DNA from: Leuctra nigra
Taxonomy: Eukaryota; Arthropoda; Insecta; Plecoptera; Leuctridae
DNA: 64,000 bases
NCBI GenBank assembly: GCA_934045905.1
Contig: OW203763.1
Span: 38,887,017-38,951,016 of the forward strand
Reading direction: 5' to 3'
Shown here: positions 25,144 through 37,151 of the stretch, piece by piece
How the letters are laid out: every line of letters starts with the position of its first letter
How positions within the stretch are numbered: position 1 is the stretch's first letter
Position numbers and translations under genes: made by a program
The notes under the pieces: generated by a model
Database searches by the model: none
Told to the model about the DNA's origin: nothing
Seen by the model: the letters and a program-made list of their open reading frames with translations, nothing else

Positions 25144-26762
25144 CTCCCGAAATAAAAGAGTAAGATCATGAAACTCAATGATATTAATTTTTATATTACT
25201 TTCCCTTGAACATTGTTGTTTGCAACGCAATGGACTCACGCACGACCCGATCGCTTTAATTTGATAAGAATTCTTCTCCTTTTAGTCTTTTAGTTCTTTT
25301 TATTTACATTATCCATCTTGCGATCTCGAGTAAAGCAAGAAAAATCTTTGACGTTTAAAAGAGCAACCTTTTACCTTCCCCTCTAAATGTAGAAACGTCC
25401 TTCCCTGCCTGCTACATACTTGAATCTCAAGTTTGACACACGAACCGTCCAAAATGTCAGTACTGGTTGAAGTGAGTGCAACATTATTTGTAGTTGTACA
25501 GACCCAACCTTCAGCTAACACCATGATGTCCAATGTCCCCCGGAGCAGAAACTTCAACTTAGATCTTGATTGGCGGCTGTTCCACAATTAATTTTCTTCT
25601 CCACCTCCTCCTTCACCTCCTCCCCACCCTCTTCTATTGATAGTCTCATGTAGGTAATAAACAACATTCTATCACCCTCAGGGTAGATGTAAACAATGGG
25701 ACAATCTCTTCATAACGTTGATTCTGGCTTTGCTTTATGGAAGGACGAATAAAATGAGACAGGTGTTGCCAACTTCTTTACTAAGAGCATTATCAACGTC
25801 ATTTTACGCACTCAAGGGAGAAAAAGATCAACGTTAACTTTGTTGCTATAACTTATAACAGTACTAGTTAGTACTTGTAGAGTTACCTGTAATACCCGTA
25901 GAACTTGTAACAACTTTGCATTCTTAGTTCATAACAATTCATGAAAGCACGACGGCATGTTTTACGCATTAAGTTTCTAACATCGTTCAAGTACATGCAT
26001 ACAATTTATAGATACAAACAGCTTTAAATACGTTCATCAACATATTTAAGCATTATATAAGAATAATAATTTATAATAGCGTTCAGTACCATTCGTTCAT
26101 GAATACATTTTCACAATATATAAGCTTAAAATAGCTTTCAACCACCAAGCTTTCAAGCGCCATACGTTGTCGAATTCGTAATTATTTCACTAGAATATAA
26201 TATTTCCATAAAATTAAAAAAAAAAGTATTCAAACTACCACATTCCGACGAACTTACTGACTGAGATTTCTTCCTTGGTTTACTCAGTTTTCTAAAGGTA
26301 GACGTTATATGAACGATTGACATTCATGACAATCGGCGTCTGGCTTTCTGTCTAGCACTTTTAATGGACAAAATTGATCACACCACGAACATCAATTCTA
26401 AGAAAAGTCAATCAACGAAAGTAGTTTTGTTGACCATAGGAATGAGTGACTTCATTTAGTGAAACATTTGCGTGCCAAGTTACTGAAAGATTGTTCAAAC
26501 TTTCATGATTGCATATCTACAGTGGCTCTTCGTGTACTGCGTTGTCCTCACTATCTTGCCTTGGGAACTTAGCCTGGTTCACTGCTGCAGAATATTCTAA
26601 CACTCACATACTCATTTTGAGGTTCAAATCGTAATTTTTTATTTTTATAATATGCCTTAATATTTTGATGATAAGTTACGTAAAAAACGAGGTCGCCGGT
26701 TCGCTCGCAGCTACTAATTAAGGGAATCTTTGTTAGCTTCGCTTCCTTCCACCGCTTAAATT
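25144..26762. other. Unassigned sequence
   Basis: No supported gene. The minus-strand frame at 25309-25587 has no recognisable domain. A CT/CACCTCC-rich strip lies at 25590-25650. Confidence 0.4.
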
Positions 26763-26935
26763 CAAAAATCTCCATAAAAAAAATCCGTGTAAAAACAGAA
26801 GCCATGTTTCCTTTTCTAAAAAAGAAACAAAAATCAAAATATTCAGCACTGAAAGATAGTGATATCAAAAAAGGACCAAATCAAAACAATTCAAAATATA
26901 TTTTTAAAAATAAAGACCGCACATGGCGTGTATAT
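26763..26935 (+). mobile_element. Degraded single arm of the foldback family
   Basis: ATCCGTGTAAAAACAGAAGCC, TTCAGCACTGAAAGATAGTG and ATATCAAAAAAGGACCAA match, in order, the foldback arms at 37152 and 46057. The complementary arm is not found downstream. Confidence 0.55.
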
Positions 26936-28071
26936 AGCAACGGTACCAATACTTAGAATACTTACAGTTTATAAGCCATAATGCATTGTTTTCTCGACGT
27001 AAAACGCACTAAAACATGTGTCCAGAAGTTATTTTTATTTTATTTTAAAATAAGTAGCTACTTTAAAAATGTAAGCCGAGTCTTTCTTAGTTTGATTTAA
27101 CGTTTGCCTAGTGAATGGCTAATGTAGTTTTTTTGGATTCTATATAATGCACATTCTATTATTTGATATTGCACGTAATTAAAGTTAAAAACTGTGGCGT
27201 GTGTTGGATTGCCTACACCTTTTAGACGCAGTATAGTGGTATATTTGATTTTATTACCTCTAACGAGAATAGTATAAATAAGAAAGATTCCGTACAAAAC
27301 CGGCAGCTGTATCTATGCAACAAGAAGCAGTGACGTTTTTACTCAGTTACCGGTTGTATCATTCATTGCTAATAATTACTGTCATTTTAAATTTTTATAC
27401 TTTCCTATATAAATAAAATACTTCTTAACTCCTTAGGGGCACATTTTTAAACATACCTACAGATGTATTTTAATTACATAAAATTTGTATTTAGTTTATA
27501 ATACACATATCTAAGATGAAAAGAAAATAATTAAAAGCTAAATAATAACTGTCTTGGATTTTATGCTAACTGTTGAGTTTTTACCTTGTGTTTTTGAAAT
27601 GAAATGGATGCGGTTCGAGTTCTGCACGCACGTTGAGCCAAGCCCCTGGCCGCATGATTATTGGTCAGAAAAAGCGCTCTGATCAAGACTTAGTTCAGAA
27701 TGAAACTACATTTTCATATTTATAAGCCCATAAAAGTGTTGACTTCTTAATGTTCGCCATCGCGTGTATGCTGATGAACGACGACTCTCATTTCCAGAGA
27801 AGTTTCTATGAAGAACAAACGGCTACTTCGCAAACTCCTGTTTAACTTCATTTAGAAAACTATATATTTTTAAATGATCTGACAAAATTCTTGACTGATT
27901 AGGAAACAAATACGCTTTTATGATTACGCATATCAGGTATAAAATGGACATATCTCTGTTTTACTAGGTTGTAAAAAAGTGTGTCTTTAATGAATACATT
28001 TCAATTACACTTATGAATGGATTTGCATTTATTTAATTACTTTCTTGGTGATGTTTAACGTCTTATTCATG
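26936..28071. other. Unassigned sequence
   Basis: No supported gene or repeat. Confidence 0.4.
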
Positions 28072-28200
28072 CAACTAGTCTAATGGTTATGATGATTAAG
28101 GGAGGTGATAAAGAATATGGGAAGGATGGGTGGTGGGAAGGAGGCGGTTGTAGCGTAGGGAACCTTTACAGCGTTTGTCTCTCGATAGAACTTGCAATCT
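28072..28200 (-). mobile_element. SINE copy, reverse orientation (left of a head-to-head pair)
   Basis: ACTAGTCTAATGGTTATGAT, GGTGGGAAGGAGGCGGTTGT and AGGGAACCTTTACAGCGTTT are the family blocks in reverse. It ends near the head, directly against an oppositely oriented copy. Confidence 0.65.
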
Positions 28201-28365
28201 GGATTTCCCGTGTCGCAGCCGCATTTCCTGATTGAGGTTTTTCAGGCAAATGCTGGATTAAGGCTACTACTCATAGGCCACGACACCTCCTTCCAAACTT
28301 CCATCCTTGCCCATTTTCATCATCTCTCTATCGTAATTATTCTTATTCTTCATCATAAGCCTATA
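28201..28365 (+). mobile_element. SINE copy, forward orientation (right of a head-to-head pair)
   Basis: CATTTCCTGATTGAGGTTTT, AGGCAAATGCTGG, CTCATAGGCCACGACACCTC and CTTCCAAACTTCCATCC follow family order. It is adjacent to the reverse copy, giving an inverted SINE pair. Confidence 0.65.
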
Positions 28366-31300
28366 GTTATTATGAAAATGTTGTTGTGTAATATGGGCTA
28401 ATATAAAATGAAAAGTAAGTAACCAAATATCTTGAAGCATGATAATTTGGAAGTTCAATAAATAACAATGCAGTTTGGACTTCAATTGAAGACAAACTGT
28501 GTAAACTGTTTTAATAGTCTCACAAATCCTTATTAAGGATGTCTCCACTGTTGATAAATCTGGCTCCACTCGTTGTTTGCATCCCCTCGAATAACTCGAG
28601 TCTGCTATCAAGATGAAGTGAAGTTGCAGCACGACAAATGGGATTCACTTCAATTACTTGGCTTTTGATTGCGTCTCGGCGATGCTATCTCTCTCGCATT
28701 ATCATACCAACAGCTCAGTAGCAAGAGCAAAGCTGTATTCGCCGAGCTTGGGAATTAATTGCATCTTGAAGGCATGCCACTTTGCAGACCTCCACCCAGG
28801 GCAAACTAGTGGGTGCTGAAAACACATGACCTCTGTCAACGCGACATCAATCTTACACAAACAACAAGAGGTGTTGATGAGGAAGTGTTACGTGGCTTTT
28901 TATCTCGTGGAATTCAACTCAGTTCTTCAAAGTCTCGTTTTATTATTTTAAATAGAATAAATTCATTCCGCTTTTCAAACTATTGAACTTTTTATGATCA
29001 TTGCATTGCAATAATAATTGTAATTTATTTACAATTTTTATGGTTGTCTTGTATTTGCTGGTATTGTTTGTATTTGCACAGATTCGCTTTACTCAGAAGT
29101 GCAATTTTATTATATTCTTAAGTTTTGATGTACTATAAAGATGTAATTATCATGTTAATAATACAGTGTGAATTCATCCACATTGTATTGTTCTGGATTC
29201 ATTTCAAATATTTTTTTCTGAAGAAAAGCGATCAAGACTTTACAAGAAGAGTTTCTTCTATGTCTCCCTGTCAATATTGGGTGAGTAATAAATCGAGACA
29301 AAACGAAATGGTTTGTTTCGTGTGGTTGGGAAACTTACACAGTTTTTTTCTCAATAAAATAACTTACCACAAAACACAATACCCATCCTTCTGAATATTT
29401 AGACTTGTATTTAAATCAATGATACTGGCAGACATGTCTTATTTTCTTCTTCAATCCAATCAATACATTATTTTGTATTTTAATATCATATTACTTATAT
29501 ATCATATTACCTTTCGGCGAAACGCTGAACATCACATTTCTAGTAATTTTGAAGATTAGTACAAAATTATAAGTCATATAAAATCAAAATAACTTCCTCT
29601 GTATTATCATTTTATTGGTATGTACAAAAAAATCTAAATTAATAAATTTAGATTCAAAAGCATGCACATTTTTGCACTTGATATTTTTATGGCCGAATTA
29701 ATTTTTATTCTTTAAAAATTTAATTCAATTTTTATAATATACCTCACACGAACTGGGATTCTTGTCGTACCCCCGTCAGCATAAGCGATCAACGAATCGA
29801 ACCTGAATCTCTCAGCATTAAAGTCCAATGCATTTAACCATTTTGTTTTATGAATCAAATGAGCTATTCGAAAAAAAAAACAATAGTTCTTTGTATGTGA
29901 ACATTTTGTAGAACATAATTAGCTCAGATTGCATTCTTCGACTGACATTAAGAAGTAATCTGTATCTATCGGCTCGGTTTTATAAATGACAAGTCACGAA
30001 TCACAGTTAGGCCATACTTAGGTTTCTAGGCATTAAGTAACAATAATTTACCTTATGTTATAACCATCAGGCTTTATAGCATATAATGGGACTTATGCAA
30101 TCAGATTAGATGCAATTCTTTATATAAAGCAAAACGCTACTTGATTAAATTAAAATTTAACAAATTGAATAATATATTAGAATTGAATGTAAGAAATGAA
30201 ACTATGGAGTTACATTAAGAACACCTGGTGTTGTAAAGTTTTCGACAAAGGTATATACATACAATGTATAGTTGATGCAATGATATTGCAATTGCCACAT
30301 GACTTTCAACCTCTAGCAATATTAATATATGAATGTGTGAGTGGGGCGTAGGCGGCAAGCTATCTGCTCTCTATCTTATGAACTCTCTTAGAGACTTTTT
30401 TCATGAATATAAATTGAATGAATATGAAAAGGCCTCTAAGGGAAGAGTTGCGATACTAACCTTGCCAATGAAATGAAAATTGCATAACGTAACAAATGCA
30501 ATCGGTGTTTATGAGTGTTTTAGAGCAATTTCCCCGTGTGATTTCTTTGTTGTTGTTCTGGAGGTTAACGGTAGAAGCGTAAAGTTAAAGATGTGATCAT
30601 TCTAGAAATAATAAGACAGTGGTATTTTATATTGATCTTATCGCTTAAGGAACTTGGAGGAATTTAATGATTTGTGCAGAAACATGATCAAGATTATAGC
30701 GACTTGCTTTTGTACGTGATAATTCTCGTTTTATACTATACTTTTTAGCCGTGAATTTATGTGTTGCTATAATAAAGCTATTTTGATTTTTAAATATTAT
30801 AATTTTTATTTTTATGGACCAACAGCGGAAGGTAAGAATTATTAATTTGCAGTAAGTGAGAGATGATGATAGTTTTCTCCGCAAAGATGGACACTATAGT
30901 TCAACTTATTCATAGCTGTACACTTTTACATTATTAACTGTCTGGAACATTTTACTGATTCGAAAATACTATAGTGGGACACATACTATAATATAATCTG
31001 ATCAAGTTTTCCAATTTGTGTACTCTTGGTATTTGTTACGATAGATGACAACAAATTACTTCTCATTTTAAAAGCTTTTGTGATTCCCATTTTTCATCGT
31101 ACTCTAATTACCACGAAGGTTGTTCAAAGTCGTGGTACAACCCATCCTCTGATTACGAAAATATTATTTACTTTTGTCCTACCTACAGATTCCAAATTGT
31201 GTGTTTAATTGCAAAATACAACTAAGGATTATTCAAGAGAACTGAAGATTGAGTATAGTGACTCTAACATTGGTCAGCTCTTTCCTGATAATTGGGCAAG

Positions 31301-33664
31301 AGGCTGGAAGAAGCACGTCAATCATTTTAAATTATGAGGATTGGAATTAACCTTGCTTAATTCATAACAAAGAATTTGGTGAAAAACGTGCTGCTCTGTA
31401 TAGTCTAGACAGTAATGACATCGGCGAATGATTAAACGCAATGTTTCGGAAATAACAAAGCGACGATTTGAATGTCTTCTGACCACATGGACAGGGCAGT
31501 AAATGAAGAGCAAGAGCATTTTAAATGTAGATTACAACCACATTATAGTTGTTGAGCAAGGTTGTCGGTTTATTTATTTTGTTTATTGCAATTCTTTTTA
31601 AAGATTTCCAGACATTCGCATCCCGTTTTAGACAAAATCGCACGTCTGTATTTTTATATTTTTTTTAATGAACAAAATGCAAACATGAAAGTGCATTAAT
31701 GAACATGCAATGTGTATATACAAGTAACATGCGAATTACCTTCTTTTTTGCGGATGCATTTCAGATCTAAATTGAACCATTGATAGCTGACGGCTAAACC
31801 CTGATGCAAGATCGAACGATACTAAAAAATAATGAAAAAATAAGACAGACTCTCATGATGTAATTATTTTCACAGCAAACGATCTTTGTTCGAAAGATTG
31901 ACAATTGTAGTTTGAACACAAAAGCGATTCTAGCTGACTTGGAAACATCCAAGGCTTCCCAAGAAACTAGACATGAACAGAAAACAACATTGAACATTCA
32001 ACGAGAGTTTGGGCTCGCTTTTATGTAACACATCGCTTTTATTTCACTTTGCCGCTTTATTTTAAGTAAGAGTATAGTAAAGTGAAATTTTACAGAAAAC
32101 ATAAAAATGTTGTTTTAAAAATACTTATACACAATGGATATTTTTATTTGAAGTTAATTAAAATATAATTCTCATAAAAAATACCAATTTATTTCAAGTT
32201 ATAGAGGCTCTGGTAGGTACTAATTAAAAATAGTTTGAAAGGTGGACACAATTAGAATGTTTTAATACATTACAGAAACAATTCTATGCGAATCTTTCAA
32301 ACAGAACAATGTTCAAAGTTCTGAGCTGATATTTAAGGACATCATAATTTTCATGCCTTGAAGGAAGACTCCGAATGTTTCGACTAATGCAATTCTCTCT
32401 GAAACCTTGTACCTGGCATGATTCTTACATGTCCTGCCCTGGGCCTTTTCCATCTAAAAGAGAAGAGAATTTGTTTCTATTCTTCTTATCAAGAGCCGAT
32501 ATCAAGCGCAACCTTCTTTTTGGTTGATTTGACCAGTGAAAAACGTCGGCCGCGCGACCTTCCCTAAAGCAATATTCATGTTTTGACGAGTATGTTTATA
32601 TACTTCATGAACTTCAACAATGTGTGGAAGAAACAATAAATCTCCAACAGCGTTTGCACGGATATTGTTCCAAGCCATAATTAAGGAATTAGTTTCCGTC
32701 ATAAATTATTGGAACTGTCATGCAAATTGTATTGGAGTACACGTAAACAAAATACATGGAGATTGAAATGTAATTAATACCTTAATTCCACCAAAAAAAT
32801 ACATTTGTATTTTCTTTTAGATTCGAAAAAACTTATGGTTTAACAATAGTTGTTTGTATTCATTTTTATTTAAGAGTGGAGTACACAAGAATATATTTCG
32901 AATGGTTGGGGGCGGTGATGATGCAATGACATCTTATTACAGAAGATTGAACATAGGGTCATTCGTTTCCTTGGGTTTTTAATTGATACGTACAACTTTT
33001 AAGATATACTTACGATATTTTATACATAATTAATAATTGTGTTTATTTTTTTGCTATTAGGTGATAAAAATGATCATATACTACCACGCTAAAGTGATCA
33101 CAGACAAATTAAATTTGACAATTTCAATAATAAGCCAATATCGGATTTCAGAGTTTCACCCAAAACGCTATCTCAATACCACTGGCTATATTGAAATTGT
33201 CCAATTTCAATTGTAAATACTTGTTTTCAATTAAGGTCTTACAATAATGTTTGTAGAATGTGATAACGCCATTCTTCCAACGCCCTTCCTGAATACATTC
33301 TTCTAGATTAGAACTACTTGTTATTTTACCTATTGGCCCACGCTCCACTTACCTTTTTATACGCTAATTCTGTAATTCATTCAGTTTGAATTCCATGTTT
33401 TAAATTTAATGTGCACTCTATCACTTCTCATACGCTTTACCACAATGTTCACTAACTTATACCTGTAATTTACTTGTAGCGTTTGCTAATTTCTCATTCC
33501 TTGTTAATCTGATTGGCAGTAGGATGCATATACATAAGTTGTCACTTGAAATGTTCATTTAAATATTACAAACAACAACACAAAAATTATAGAGATTCTA
33601 TACAATTATCAATATTCTTTTCGATACCTAAATTTTGAATTCGGGGCAAGCGACAGACACACAC
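28366..33664. other. Unassigned AT-rich sequence
   Basis: About 5.3 kb without a supported gene. Short open frames (for example 29125-29394, 32502-32702) carry no recognisable motif. A B-box-like string in reverse occurs near 29798-29812. Distant, unrecognised introns or 5' regions of a host gene cannot be excluded. Confidence 0.4.
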
Positions 33665-33825
33665 ATGCCCCTTGGTCGCTGGGCAAATACTGGGAAGGTT
33701 CCCCACTATAGGCCACGACCATCATTTGCCTCTTTCATAATCATCTCGATCTCCTAATCATCCTTCTAATCATTCACAGACGCAAAAGTACGCAGCTTAC
33801 TTAGTCTTCTAAAAAATAAATAAAA
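33665..33825 (+). mobile_element. SINE copy, forward orientation, truncated head
   Basis: GGGCAAATACTGGGAAGGTT, ACTATAGGCCACGACCATCA, the ATC-rich part, a GTACGCAGCTTACTTAGTCT string and a short AAATAAA tail. Confidence 0.6.
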
Positions 33826-34055
33826 AACCTCTAAGAAGTTAACCATTGTGTAGTGGCTCATAAAAAGACGATAATGAAATATCGTGCTAGTCGGCCTCCT
33901 CCATCATTTCATCGGTTCCAAGAATCCACTCAATAATCTCACACATCTCTTGTTTCGCGCGCAGATCTCCGAAACGCAACTCGCCTCACTACAGAGTGCA
34001 AACTCTCGCTGCTCGGTAATTAATTCCATGTTAATAGTTAGCAGGCTTCTATAAC

Positions 34056-34113
34056 ATCATCAATCCATCATCGCTCATCACTCATCACTCATCACTCATC
34101 ACTCATCACCCAT
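34056..34113. repeat. CATCACT tandem repeat
   Basis: CATCATCAATCCATCATCG followed by several CATCACT heptamers. Confidence 0.8.
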
Positions 34114-34144
34114 CAGTACTTGCTTCTTCAGAGAACATTAGCAA

Positions 34145-34780
34145 GAGCAATGGGCACGTTGGCTCAAGTAGCAATGCTCTGGACTTGATCTCCAAAGCTC
34201 AAAGCTTTTCATGGTTCCACTTGGAAGCAAAAGTACAGCGAGCGTCACAATGCTAATCGTGTGACATTCTCTGTGTGTTTGTTTGCATTTCTTGTGTTTT
34301 TGCCTGCACTATACCCAGGTCACACCGATTAACCAATCGATATGAAATTTTGCACACACACTAAGACCATGAGAGGTCACATGTATAGTTTTTGAAATAC
34401 TCTGATTGGTTGAAAATATATTTTGAACCGTTTGGCCAATCAACTTAAAATTTTGCTTTGTCTTTGGTATCAACATTTTAGTAGTGTTTGCCAATTTTAA
34501 GACAATTTGGTGAAGAACTTCAAGAGTTATTGAACTTTTATGTTGAAATATTTGTCAACTTTGTTTCATTGAGGAAGACATTTTCACTGCACTTTTATGG
34601 ATTTGTAATTTTAGCTGTTAATCAAAGGTCTGTATTTAAAGAAGCAACTTCCACACTACAAAGGGATCGCTTATCATAGCGTATCCTAGCCTACTAGCCC
34701 ACAACTGCCTCCTTCCTCAATCTAACATTGACTATTCTTCTACGTCATCATCTCCCAAACCATGGATCCGTCGCCAATCA
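34145..34780 (+). mobile_element. SINE split by an inserted dispersed repeat
   Basis: The head half (GCACGTTGGCTCAAGTAGCA, CTCTGGACTTGATCTCC) lies at 34145-34236. The body/3' half (CCTAGCCTACTAGCCCACAA, CTGCCTCCTTCCTCAATC, GGATCCGTCGCCAATC) lies at 34677-34780. The interval between them is the dispersed repeat, so the SINE is older than that insertion. Confidence 0.55.
34237..34676 (+). repeat. Second copy of the AGCGAGC-ended dispersed repeat
   Basis: It begins AGCGAGCGTCACAATG, contains TTTTTGCCTGCACTATACCC and AACCAATCGATATGAAATTT, and ends GATCGCTTATCA, parallel to 7439-8012 but about 130 bp shorter. It lies inside a SINE, which helps define its ends. Confidence 0.55.
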
Positions 34781-35327
34781 CGAAGAAACGTCAGAAAGGT
34801 CGACCAAAGTGAACTGCACCTGGGGGTAATGATTATATAACTATTCTCATTTAAATGTCGTTTTACAGCAATGTTTTGACGGCGCGAAGCTCTCACATGA
34901 AACGACATGTATAACAGTTACAGAATATGCCCTGGGCCTACATGATGTGCTACGGTCCAGTCAACTCTCTTCTCTCATCATGTAAGACAAAATGTCGACA
35001 TCTCGGACTCGGAATTCAACGCGACAAAATACAAATTGCGATTGAAGTAATACGGTGATGATTACAATGACAAGACGTGAAGAATGAATATGAAGAGGAT
35101 CTTGATTAATCCCCACTGTCCCCTAACACGAAAATGTATTATGTACACGTTTCATGGAGTTTACTTTTCCAGCTCAGAAAAATCACGAGAATTTTCTCTC
35201 AATTTCCAGTCAAATTGAATAGCACATTTAATATTGTATCTTAGTGTTTATTAGTGTTATTTAATAAATGATTAAATACAATATACCCCCCCCAACCCCC
35301 CCAGGAATTCATTGGGGGGAGACGAAC
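34781..35327. other. Unassigned sequence
   Basis: No gene recognised. C8-9/G6 runs near 35285-35320 lie just outside the next element. Confidence 0.4.
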
Positions 35328-35331
35328 ATCT

Positions 35332-35351
35332 AGTGGAGCGGTCGCTCCACT
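35332..35351. repeat. Terminal hairpin AGTGGAGCGGTCGCTCCACT
   Basis: Nine-base perfect arms around GT at the array-proximal end of the element. The inverted copy has GGTGGAGCGACCGCTCCACT at 47372-47391, with one mismatch in the arms. Confidence 0.8.
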
Positions 35352-35784
35352 CAGCCAAGTCGTACCGTACACTCACAGTCACTCTACATACCGTAAATGC
35401 CTATATAAACTGAGGAGCAGACCAACTACTTTTACTGTAAGCAACAACATGGCATTTTCGGCCTACTGGATCTCAACAATGGAAAATCTCTCATTGTTGT
35501 GAAATGTCTTAATTTTGAGCTATGGCCCACCTGACAACATATACATCACGCGACACCAACCAGTCATGCCGTTTACGACCTAGAGGGCCGTGAAAATCGT
35601 GAAATTACACCGCTTTCTTCTTCTTCTTCTTCTTCTTCTTCTTCAGATTCCGATTCCCGAAAAAGTTGCTATCACCGCCACAGCCTAAACGGCTGAACCG
35701 ATCAACCTAAAAAATTTACCACATATGCACTTTTGGCGTCTGATGATACCTTGCCTCTTGTGATTTTTTGTGCCGCCATTTTTA

Positions 35785-36962
35785 AACCGGAAGTGACGTC
35801 ATATCTCAAAAACGTCTCGACCGATTAGAACGAAATTAGCGTCATTCGATTTAGATGGTCATTTATATGAAGTATCAATAAAAAAATAATAATTTTCTTA
35901 TTTTCTAAACCGGAAGTGACGTCATAAATACGCTATTTCAACAAATTATACTTAAAATACATACATAATTAACTTACATTGTGACATAGATAATACAAAT
36001 TATAAATTCAAGGTTGCAGTGTTCTCGGCCGCCATTCCTGAAACCGGAAGTGACGTCATATCTAAAACGTATGTACCGTTTGCAACTGAACTAGCTCCTG
36101 CGTATTCATTCTGCAATTTATTTGAAAAATCAACTGTGAAAAATGAATAAACAAATTAAAAATACCGAAAATGGCGGCAGGAACCACTAAATGAAACCGG
36201 AAGTGACGTCATATATTACAACGGCATGATCGATTTTACGGAAATATAGGGATTATGAATTCAGATGGTCGTTCATGAAGTATCAACTAGATAAAACTAG
36301 ATTGTTTTCTTAAAACCTATACCGGAAATGACGTCATAAATATGCTAAATTACGTCATAAATATGCTAAATGACACTGAATTCACCACTTTATACTTTTA
36401 AATAGATATAAGTAAACGTACTTTGTGAATAATTATAAATTCAAGGTTGCAGTGTTCGCGGCCGCCATTTTTAAAACCGGAAGTGACGTCATATATCGAA
36501 AACGGCTGTACTGATTGCAACCAAATTTGGGAAATGTGTAGGTCTAATAATTATGAATAAAAGACGAAATTATTTTCGGCTGCCATTGTTAAAACCGGTA
36601 GTGACGTCATATATCGAAAACGGCTGTACTGATTGCAACCAAATTTTGGAAAAGTGTAGGACTAATAATTATGAAGACAAGACGACATTATTTTTGGCCG
36701 CCATTGTTAAAACCGGAAGTGACGTCATATATCGCATACGGCTGTATGTTTTGCAACCAAATTTTGGAAATGTGTAGGACTTATAATTTTGAATTTAAGA
36801 CGACATTATTTTCGGCCACCATTTCAAAACCGGAAGTGATGTCATATATCGAAAACGGCTGTACCGATTGCTACCAAATTTTGGAAATATGTAGGACTAA
36901 TAATTATGAATTCAAGACGACATTATTTTCGGCCACTATTTCAAAACCGGAAGTGACGTCAT
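35785..36962 (+). promoter_or_regulatory. Array of ten composite ETS-CRE motifs, several with an upstream YY1-like site
   Basis: The 17-mer ACCGGAAGTGACGTCAT starts at 35785, 35909, 36043, 36196, 36321, 36476, 36594, 36712, 36829 and 36946. Seven copies are perfect and three carry one substitution (36321, 36594, 36829). ACCGGAAGT is the consensus ETS-family site and TGACGTCA the full palindromic CRE bound by CREB/ATF; here they are always directly joined. GCCGCCATT, the YY1 core in this orientation, lies a few bases upstream in units 1, 3, 6 and 8, and inverted before unit 4. Unit spacing is 118-155 bp at first and then settles at 117-118 bp. That period is nearly three-divisible and leaves open frames with a 39-residue repeat, which I do not consider a gene. 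Regulatory activity is inferred from motif identity only. Confidence 0.75.
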
Positions 36963-37151
36963 GTATCGAAAACGGCTGGACCGATTGTAACGAAACTTAA
37001 GCTTATCTTCTTGGATAATATTTTAAGCTTAATATTCCAAACGCAACTTTTCTTAATAACCAAATCGGTTGAGGCGTATTCTTTTAAAGAAATTGGTCCT
37101 TCTCGGACATGTGCTACAAGCTGTATGAATAAACTAACAAAAGAAGTGATA

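Noticed and set aside
25309..25587. 92-codon minus-strand frame
   Set aside because: No motif, no splice context, and ordinary composition for its surroundings.
36553..37000. Repeat-containing protein with a 39-residue period
   Set aside because: The period follows from the 117-bp ETS-CRE units; no independent sign of coding.
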